Shown here: in pieces, positions 1 through 8,161 of the stretch | Numbering within the stretch: the first letter of the stretch is position 1 | Layout of the letters: each line of letters begins with the position of its first letter | DNA from: Glebionis coronaria | Taxonomy: Eukaryota; Streptophyta; Magnoliopsida; Asterales; Asteraceae | Reading direction: 5' to 3' | Assembly: GCA_025667525.1 (NCBI GenBank) | Contig: CM046878.1 | Coordinates: 100,827,237 to 100,891,236, forward strand | DNA: 64,000 bases | Translations under genes and position numbers: made by a program | Notes under the pieces: generated by a model | The model's input: only the letters and a program-made list of their open reading frames with translations | The model's database searches: none | Told to the model about the DNA's origin: nothing

Positions 1-987
1 GATATGTTCTCCATTTAACTCTTCTATAGCTACTGTTGAATCATCTTCTAAGTATTTTCTAAAAATCGTCCAAAACAGTGAACTCAGATTTGTACCTTAA
101 ACTTGTTTTGATCATATCTCACTCATTACAATGATTTCATTGCATGGCCAACTCTCACATGTGTACAAGACATATTGCTTACTGTAAATGGATTCTACTT
201 CATCATTTTATCAATTCATGACATGTTTCTTTACTGTTTTATACAGCCAACATTTTTAAGCAAGATTTTAGCCTTGTTCTTTATAGTTTTTCACCTTTTT
301 AATCATGTTTATCAACACCAAATCCCCACATAACATTTTTATCATCATATAATTATCATATACATATACAATAGGAAATAAAATACATGTTTACATAATC
401 AAAATAACAAGAAGATGAGGAGGACAATCTTTATACCACCATGATGATGTAGGTTGTGATCAAAACATGGATTTTGATGGAGAAACTTGTGATGCACCAA
501 GATCATCTTCAAGACCACCAATCTTCATAAACTCCTTGTGGAAAATCAGCCCCAAGACACCATGAATACTCCTCCTTGGATGTTATAAGCACCACCAATC
601 TATAGAGCTTCAAAAGGTCTTCAACTTTGGTGTAAATAACATAGGATTTTGTGGTTAAAAATCATATGATGGTGGTATTTTGGTTGAGTATGGGACGGAA
701 TAGCAAGAGAGAAGGAGAGGAAATGGTTGTTTTGCATGGATGGAAATGAGGAGAGTGGTAAGAGTTGTTGGTTTTGTGTAGTGGAAGCTTACTTTGTAAG
801 CTAAAGTTAACAAGTGTTAACTTGTAGCTACTAATTTGCCACATCACATGATGTGGTGGTAGTTTGTGAACCGTCCCATGTGTGGGGTGAGGCAAGATTT
901 ATCTTGTCTCATCCCACTAATTTACGGGTATTCCTCGATTCTAGTTTCCTCGATTTGCGTGCCCTCGGGTCGTTTTACGAAGAACGT
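1..987 (-). repeat. Family-D Ty3 LTR, reverse orientation, left part (split by element A)
   Basis: This stretch matches the solo LTR at 33295-36728 in the same direction: position 1 corresponds to about 35309. It resumes after element A at 13526 and ends at 13945 in the family terminus TTGTCACA. About 2 kb of the LTR would lie left of the window. It is non-coding. Whether it is a solo LTR or one LTR of a full reverse-oriented element cannot be told from here. Confidence 0.85.
983..987. other. Target-site duplication of element A, left copy (AACGT)
   Basis: AACGT directly precedes the TGATGAGA start of the 5' LTR and recurs at 13521-13525 directly after the 3' LTR. In the empty homologous site of the solo LTR (about 36290) the flanks are contiguous. 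Confidence 0.95.
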
Positions 988-2048
988 TGATGAGATGGCA
1001 TTTATACATGATCTCATCGTTCTTTTCGGGCTTTAAATGCACTAAAATGTCATAAAATACCATATATATGCTTGTGTTTGTTTACTTGTGTATTTTAGGT
1101 ATGGATATCGTGAAAAAGACAAAAGATCACAAGATACAAAGAAAAACGGACACGAGAAACGAAGCCGTACAAAGAACCGGGCCCTAATCATGGAATTTTC
1201 ATCAAATACCCTTGAAGACTTGAAGACAATACAAGATTGATCATCCAAGAATGAAGAAATGACAACTTAAAACCCTTGTATATTAATAATTACAAGTTTG
1301 GTCCCTTAAGTTTGTCAAAATTGCAAAAAGGTCCTTCAACTTTGAAGAAATGGCAAGATTGGTCCCTCAACAAATTCAAATTGCCAATTATGGTCCCTCA
1401 TGAAGTTTAAGAGACATTGAAGACCTTTGAAGATCAACTTTGTCCAAGTTCAGCCCTTGAAATACTCAAAATAGCAAGAATAGTCCTTGGAAACATTTTG
1501 GAGAAAGTTTGTGCCAAAAGTGTCAATTGATGGAAGATATTAACAAAGGAAAGGAGATTTTAAGGCTGGAAATCTTTAAAGGCCAAAAAAACCAAAAACC
1601 AAGGACCAAAAGTGACAAGGCTGAAACATTTAAATAAAAATGCGCCTAACACCCAACAAACCCCCAATTTCGGATCAAATAGAGCACTATTCACCTTCTT
1701 ACCACCCCAGATTTTACCCTCACTTTTACTTGGGTAAAACTCAATTAAACCTTCACACACTTAATTCACACACTCACAAACCTATCCCACTCCTAAAAAC
1801 CTGCATCCCACTCATGTGCACCAAAACCCCAATTCCCCAATCCACCAATCACATCATTCCTTAGCCTCCAAGACTAGTGACGTGGCAAATTGAACGTCCA
1901 AGATGATATGCTTGCTCACAAAGCAAAATTTAAAGGCCAAGATCAAATGGACAGCTCATATGCACTCAAAATCACTCAAGGGCACATTTGGGATTTTCTT
2001 ATGATTAGGGTTTTATGTTTTTATGCTTCTAGGATGTTCTATAGGCTC

Positions 2049-2055
2049 TATAAAA
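2049..2055 (+). promoter_or_regulatory. TATA box, element A 5' LTR
   Basis: TATAAAA lies in CTCTATAAAAGGAGAC, the best core promoter in the LTR. It implies transcription from about 2080 and a very long 5' leader (about 2.7 kb to the gag start). The same position in element B holds TATATAAA. Confidence 0.65.
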
Positions 2056-3173
2056 GGAGACCCAAGTTGTGGTGATCCCTTTGTTCCAGTTTTTAATCTC
2101 TCACATGTAATTCCTTTTTAAAGAAATAAAAAGTTTGGTTTTTGAAATATTCAAGTGTAATTCCTTTTTTATTGTTTTTAAAAGTTTGTGTGTTGTGAGG
2201 AGATTGATTCTGAGTTCCACTTTGTTTATTGGTTAAGCAACTTTGATTTTCAAAGTTGTTTAAGGTTTTGAGATTTTGAGAGATTTTGGTAAAATCTTCT
2301 CAAAAGGTTTTTGGTGTTAGGAGTTCATGTTTGTTGGTGATTTAAGTGTTATAGAAACATTTTAAGAAGATTAAAAAGGTTTTGGAAGAGTTTTAAAAAG
2401 AAAAAGAAAAAAAAAGAATCATATCATATCTTATTATTTTTGTTCTTGTTTCTTTGTTTTGTGTTCAAATAGGTTGAAGGCTTGTTGATTTAGTTCAGCT
2501 CCAACCCGGGTTGGATTGGAGGAGGATTTTCATCCTCTAGGTTCTTGGATGTAAGAACCTAAGGTATCTTCCTTTTACCTTGAAAAAGTTCAAAAATAGC
2601 TAGTTGTATGATATTATTTGATTATGTGTTTAAGTGTGATTTAGCTGTTGATTTGATGTTATTTTGAGTTGATATACATGTTATGAAGCTTTGATATCAA
2701 TTTGGTAGCTTTTGTAAGCATGTTGGTATGTTAAAAGTTGGTTTTTAGATTTTAAAAGGGTGTTTGGCAACAGGTTTAAGCAGGACATCTAGATTTGTTT
2801 TGATAATTAAAAGGTGTTAGATTGCTTGTTTAGGGTTGATTAAGGTTATTAGTAAGTAGTTAATTAGTTTGGAACAAGATTTGAACAAGTTTGTTGAGTT
2901 TAAAAGGTAAAAAGGGTGTTAAAAATCTGCATAGGTGTTGATTTGCTTGATTTGTGATGAACTTTGTGCATGATCTTTGATTGTTGATCTTTGATTCTTG
3001 TTGTTATTTGTGTGTTATTGACTCCTTGTGCTTCATTGAGCACAAGGGTGCCCATATTGTTCCAACAATATCTCCAAACAAAGCTAATTGCCAAGTCCTC
3101 TTGGCTTGTATCATACTTGGAAAAAGCTTGAACATCAGCAAAACAGCACTTACAACCAGGTCCGTCATACAAG

Positions 3174-3348
3174 TTGCGCCGCAAGGCCAACTTGTTGCGG
3201 CGCAACACAAGGAGCTGCAGATTTTGGTTTTCCCGTTTCACAAGTTGCGGCGCAAGACAGAAGCATTGCGGCGCAACTGAAGGTTCTGCTGATCTTGGTG
3301 ATCTCGCAACACTTGTTGCGGCGCAAGACCCACCTAGTTGCGGCGCAA
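3174..3348 (+). repeat. Six-copy TTGCGGCGCAA palindrome array in the LTR of A
   Basis: Near-palindromic 11-mers start at 3174, 3195, 3245, 3266, 3316 and 3338: spacings 21, 50, 21, 50, 22. That is three pairs with a period of about 71 bp. The first copy is TTGCGCCGCAA, the others TTGCGGCGCAA. The same array is at 12597-12771. Element B lacks it. Confidence 0.9.
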
Positions 3349-4101
3349 CTAAGTGTTTTAGTATTATTTTATTAATTAATTTTCAAAATTTTATTTTTCT
3401 TTCTTTTTCATTTTTCCTAGGTTCTTTGTCATTAATTGGGACTATTTCCATTTTTAGATTATTTTTATAACTTTTAGATTTATTTTTATAATTATTTTAA
3501 GTTTAATTAGTTTTTAATTACTTTTAATCATTTTTAGAGTTTTAAAAATAGTTTTAATAAGTTTTAATTTTTAGAAAATTACTTTTTAGTCTTATAATAA
3601 TATAAGTTGAGTAATTATTCAATAAAATCATATTTTTGACATTTGAATTAATTAAATTTAATTTTAGGGCTTTAATTAGCATTTAAAATTAATTATTTAA
3701 TTAATAAAAGGTTTTAAAATATCTTTATTGGATTTTTGTCTTTATTTATATTATTTTAGACTTGTTTTAGTCTTTTAATCTTTTTCTTGATTTTGTTTTT
3801 TTTTGGTTTTAATAATTTTTAATTTTAGTGGTTTTTTCTACGGTTTTACGTTTTCGTTTTTTTTACGTCATAGTGTAATTTCCAAGAAACCGTCATTCCA
3901 TCTTATCAATATTAATCTCAAATATATACAAGTTAATTCACAACACCATACCTCCTTGGGAAACGAATCTTTTCATCTCTTTTAAAGTGATTTTGGGTCA
4001 TTAGTGCACGGTTTTCCTAAACCGTCACTCGATACTTACCGCTCATATTTAGTTGCTTGTTTTTCCTAAAGCAAGTTATCTAAATTTACTACAATCATTT
4101 T

Positions 4102-4119
4102 TGGCGCCGTTGCCGGGGA
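4102..4119 (+). promoter_or_regulatory. Primer-binding site (tRNA-Asp), element A
   Basis: TGGCGCCGTTGCCGGGGA starts 4 bases after the LTR end. It is the complement of the 3' end of plant tRNA-Asp(GTC) including CCA, the primer type known for Athila-lineage elements. Confidence 0.93.
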
Positions 4120-4430
4120 GGTGTGTCGTGATTTAATTTGGAAAATTTTGTTTTTAATATTATCCAAAATAGTATTTGTGTTAAGTGGAACTCCCTTAAC
4201 ACGTATTATCGGTTTTCTCGGTTTTTCTTTGTGAATATTATTAATATATTGTATTAAGTATCACAACCAAAATACAATATCTCCAAAAGTGTGAAAACAC
4301 AACCTTGATTCGGGATTTCATCACTCGATCATTGTATTCGAATCTCAAACAAAAAGAAAAGGCAAAAATAGATAAATACTTTCGAGAAGCTCGATTTTGA
4401 AAGATACGAACTATAAGGTGGGTATAAGGC

Positions 4431-4511
4431 GGGTATTATAAAATATACCCTAAGGAAAAAGGCTCTTAAGTGCTTCGCGCCGCCTCGTTTCCCCGCTTGC
4501 TTGTGAGTATT
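4431..4511 (+). promoter_or_regulatory. Conserved leader block of A: hairpin plus 61-nt core
   Basis: Positions 4431-4450 can fold as GGGTAT/ATACCC. Positions 4451-4511 are identical base for base to 43394-43454 of element B, although most surrounding leader sequence differs. The matching hairpin in B has GGATAT/ATATCC, a compensatory pair change. The place, between PBS and gag, is where packaging or translation signals of retroelements usually lie; the function here is inferred. Confidence 0.6.
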
Positions 4512-4849
4512 TTGATTTTGAAGGCTAATCGAGGGTTTTGCCGCCCAAAGTATTAATACGTATACTATATTTGCTTGGTTTTCTTTGTGATTAAACCCTC
4601 GTGAACAATTTGGTTTTCACCAAAGTTCTAAAGTCATTCGAAGGCGTTCACTCCACGTGATCGTTTTCATTCCTTTGAGGCTTCTTTAATCAAGAGTTTG
4701 ATTCGAGGAGAGATTTTGTAGATTGTTGTCTACGTAATACACCCAAAATCCAAAAAAATTAAATATCATCAAAAACACAAAAAAATTGAAAATCCACAAA
4801 ACAACCAAAAAGAATCTTCTTTGCTCACCTCCCATTCTTCGTGAAGTTT

Positions 4850-7800
4850 ATGATCACTCGTAATCAAGCAAAACGAGCTCGTAAACGACTTCAAAAGCAA
4901 GCCAATCAATCGTTGATTGTTGAAGAACCTCCAATTGTTGAACCTATTATAGAACAAGAAGTCGTAATGGCTAATCGTACTATGATGGAGTTGCTACAAG
5001 CACCCACCGAGGGTTTTGGAGAGGCCATTGTTATTCCCGCCATCCTTGCGGAGAATTTCGAGATTAAGACGGGTTTAATGTCGATGCTACAAGCAAACAA
5101 ATTTCGAGGTCACGAGAAAGACAACCCGCATTACCACATTAGGAATTTCAACCGTCTCACCGCCACTAGCAAATTCAAAGATGTTCCGCATGACGCCATT
5201 AAGATGATGTTGTTTCCATATTCGTTGGATGGACCCGCAAAAATTTGGCTCGAGAAAGAACCGCCAAATTCGATTTTGACATGGGCCGATCTCGTTTCTA
5301 AGTTTGTGAACAAGTTTTTTCCACCATCGAAAACAACACACTTAAAAAATGAGATTTCACGATTTGTGCAACGTAACAATGAAAGTTTTTCTATGGCATG
5401 GGAACGATTTAAGGAGATGTTACATGAATGTCCTCATCATGATTTTTCGGAATTGCATCAAATTGATACATTTTATAATGGGCTTAATGATCATGAACGA
5501 GATTATTTGAATGCCGCCGCGGGTGGTAATTTTTTGTGTAAGACGACAAATGAGGCTTTACAAATCATTGAAAATCGATCTAAGGTTTATAGCCCTCGTA
5601 ACACACCGAGTGTTGCCAACATGGGTTCATCATCGTCATCACAATCGTCTCGTAGCATTAACGCCTTACATGATGAAGCTAATGAGGAAAATCGGTTTTT
5701 TGATAGATTTGCTAATCTAATGTCCCATTGGAAGGCTCAAGAAGCTTCCAATTCCGCTTCGGTTAAAGCGGTTGCTAAGAGTTGTTTATCGTGTGGAGGA
5801 GCTCATGATTTATCCGAGTGCATTACCGCGGATGGTAACACTTCGAATGCTTTCGTAGCAACGGGAACTTACAACCAAAACGGCCAAGGTTCCCGCCAAA
5901 ATCAAGCTCCACCAAATCAAAATGTTAACAATTATCGAAACAACAACCAAGGTAATTACCAAGGCAACACACGCAATTACAACAAAGGGAATTATCAAAG
6001 TGGGAATGGACAAATCTCTAATCAAAACCAAAACCGTGATTTTCAAAATACTACTCAAGGTTTTCAAAATGCTCACACGAAAAATTTGCAAGGAGAATTT
6101 TTAGATTATGCTAAAGCAAATGATGCAAAATTCGATAATATGCAACGTGAGATGATTAGCTTAAGGTCCGAGTTGAAAAACGAGCTTAAAAATGAACTTG
6201 CTAATGAACTTAAAACTCATGCTAACAAAATGGAAGGAAATGTCCAACGTCTTCAACAAAACCAACAAAAGATGGAATTAGGACAACATGAGATTAAGCA
6301 AGAGTTATTGAAAGCGGATGCTAGGCAATCAAAATTTGAGGACCGAATGGGTAAAATGTTTGAAGCAATCATGTGTAAGCCCTCTTCTTCGGGTGGTCTT
6401 CCTAGTGATACCATTGCAAACCCGAGGGGAGAATTGAAGGTTGTTGCTACTCGTAGTGGTAAAACTTTCAAGGAACCAATCTCTCGTCCAAGTACTTCTA
6501 AGGAGAAGGAAATCGAGAAAGAACCCGAGGTGATGGTCGAAAAGGAGCACATTACAATCCCACGAAGTACCGCTCAAACCACACCTACGGTTACACCAAT
6601 ACCAATTGTGGAACCCGAGATTCCAAGGCCGTTGCCTAATGACCAACCCACACCACCTTTACCATACCCTTCGAGACGTAACAAAGAGAAAGCACAAGAA
6701 AGGAACAATTATCAATTTGAGCTATTTATGAAAATGTTTCGTGATTTGCATTTTAACATAAGTTTTGCCGATGCTTTAATCATGATGCCTCGATTCGCCG
6801 CAAACTTCAAAAGTATGCTTAACAACAAAGAGAAGTTACAACAATCGTCTAGTTGTTCATCGGTTTTTCTAAGCCGCATACCACAAAAAGTCGGTGATCC
6901 CGGTAAATTTTTGATTCCGTGTGCTATACAAGATATGGAGGAATGCTACGCCTTGGCCGATCTTGGCGCTAGTATTAATTTAATGCCTCTCGAGATTTTC
7001 AAATCGCTTTCGCTTCCGGCTCTTACTCCTTCGAACATGTCCATCGAGATGGCCGACCATTCTACGATTTTGGCATGTGGAGTAGCCGAGGACGTTTTCG
7101 TTAAAGTCGGAAAGTTTTACTATCCCGTTGACTTTATCGTTGTAGATATTCCCATCGATCGAAAAGTTCCTCTAATTTTGGGTCGTTCATTTTTGGATAC
7201 ATCAAGAGCACTTATCGATGTTCATGCTCGAAAAATCACCCTTCGTTTCAATGAAGAAGAACTTGTCATCAATGCAACACAAAACTCCAATCTTTCTCAT
7301 GTATATTCTATTGCAACTTTAAACCATGGTGACTCGACCAATGTCATTTGCAAAGAATTTTCACCAAGAGTTTTAGGGAATGTCTCCAAAAACAATTTAC
7401 CATTCCCTCCGCCGGTGGAGGTTATGAGTGTAAAGCCTACAAAGAAGAAACCATCAATACTTGAATCGAAAAATCCTTCACCTTCATTCTTGAAAAGTGT
7501 TGATAAGTTGCCGGTTTCTACGGAAGATCTTTCGGATGATGAATATATGGACCCCGATGGGGAGGTTTTCTTCGTCGATAAACGTTTTGAGAACTTGCCA
7601 CCACCAAAACCAAAACGGTTTCAAAATGTGAGAATTTTTAGTGTAACTAACATCGTCTTAGAAACACCGAATATTTTCGACATAATCAAAAAGGGTTTTC
7701 ATAAGGAGAGTTCAAAAGATAAAAAAGGAAAAGATCTTAAATGTGATTTAATTGATTTTTCTACAAATCTAACTCCGTCATCACCGCGTGATTTAAGTAC

Positions 7801-8161
7801 TACAAACTCGTCTACTCCTTTTGACGATGTTTTGTGTGGTTCTAGTATGGGGGAAGCCCCTTATGTTCCCTCATCCTTGTCCACCGAGGACGAGATTTTC
7901 GATCCCGGAATTTCATGTAAAGGGAAATCTCGGTCTTCCACCGATGCAATAAATGGAAAAACTTTCTATTTGCTTGGTGCGAGTCTACCTCGAGTAGCTC
8001 AAACGTTTGTCTTACCAATTGTCTCACCCTTCTACTTCTCATCTATTTTCTTCAAACTCTTTGAGTTTATGGCACATGTTCAAGTGGTGTTGAATTGTTT
8101 TCCCAATGGAAACGAGAACGCCATCTTCGACCCCGGTATTTTGCATCATATAAGGACTTAG
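4850..8161 (+). CDS. gag-pro: Gag-protease polyprotein with unfamiliar C-terminal block (element A)
   Basis: The product is 1103 aa from the ATG at 4850; the frame is open a few codons upstream but the ATG matches that of element B. In order: basic N terminus (RNQAKRARKR), plant retrotransposon Gag core (about 30-255), knuckle CX2CX3HX4C from residue 312, N/Q-rich linker, coiled coil (about 430-505), T/P-rich linker, and retropepsin-like aspartic protease with DLGAS at 704-708. It tracks element B to just past FPPP, then diverges for about 225 residues up to the stop. That tail has acidic and lysine-rich patches, two IFDPGI motifs and a hydrophobic stretch near 1052-1074. RT, RNase H and integrase are absent. 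Gag would assemble particles and the protease would process it. The long open frame fits recent activity; the tail's role is unknown. Confidence 0.92.
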   Translation: MITRNQAKRARKRLQKQANQSLIVEEPPIVEPIIEQEVVMANRTMMELLQAPTEGFGEAIVIPAILAENFEIKTGLMSMLQANKFRGHEKDNPHYHIRNFNRLTATSKFKDVPHDAIKMMLFPYSLDGPAKIWLEKEPPNSILTWADLVSKFVNKFFPPSKTTHLKNEISRFVQRNNESFSMAWERFKEMLHECPHHDFSELHQIDTFYNGLNDHERDYLNAAAGGNFLCKTTNEALQIIENRSKVYSPRNTPSVANMGSSSSSQSSRSINALHDEANEENRFFDRFANLMSHWKAQEASNSASVKAVAKSCLSCGGAHDLSECITADGNTSNAFVATGTYNQNGQGSRQNQAPPNQNVNNYRNNNQGNYQGNTRNYNKGNYQSGNGQISNQNQNRDFQNTTQGFQNAHTKNLQGEFLDYAKANDAKFDNMQREMISLRSELKNELKNELANELKTHANKMEGNVQRLQQNQQKMELGQHEIKQELLKADARQSKFEDRMGKMFEAIMCKPSSSGGLPSDTIANPRGELKVVATRSGKTFKEPISRPSTSKEKEIEKEPEVMVEKEHITIPRSTAQTTPTVTPIPIVEPEIPRPLPNDQPTPPLPYPSRRNKEKAQERNNYQFELFMKMFRDLHFNISFADALIMMPRFAANFKSMLNNKEKLQQSSSCSSVFLSRIPQKVGDPGKFLIPCAIQDMEECYALADLGASINLMPLEIFKSLSLPALTPSNMSIEMADHSTILACGVAEDVFVKVGKFYYPVDFIVVDIPIDRKVPLILGRSFLDTSRALIDVHARKITLRFNEEELVINATQNSNLSHVYSIATLNHGDSTNVICKEFSPRVLGNVSKNNLPFPPPVEVMSVKPTKKKPSILESKNPSPSFLKSVDKLPVSTEDLSDDEYMDPDGEVFFVDKRFENLPPPKPKRFQNVRIFSVTNIVLETPNIFDIIKKGFHKESSKDKKGKDLKCDLIDFSTNLTPSSPRDLSTTNSSTPFDDVLCGSSMGEAPYVPSSLSTEDEIFDPGISCKGKSRSSTDAINGKTFYLLGASLPRVAQTFVLPIVSPFYFSSIFFKLFEFMAHVQVVLNCFPNGNENAIFDPGILHHIRT

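Larger units (their letters stand above)
988..4097 (+). repeat. Element A 5' LTR
   Basis: The LTR has TG...CA ends and is 3110 bp. The first 31 bases form a hairpin. U3 (988 to about 2080) holds degenerate repeats around TTGGTCCCTCAA (about 1290-1530). A TATA box is at 2049-2055 and AATAAA at 2125-2130. The remaining 2 kb is a long U5-type leader with stacked hairpins (2501-2559), a palindrome array (3174-3348) and A/T-rich sequence up to two hairpins at 4008-4074. Short open frames are present but identical in both LTRs and unlike proteins; they are not genes. Confidence 0.95.

Noticed and set aside
2900..3375. Overlapping open frames of 95-113 codons in both LTRs of A
   Set aside because: They run in several frames across the CG-rich palindrome array, recur only because the LTR is duplicated, and look like no protein family.
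4102..4119. Fragment of a tRNA gene
   Set aside because: Only the 18-nt complement of the tRNA-Asp 3' end is present, right after an LTR: it is a primer-binding site.
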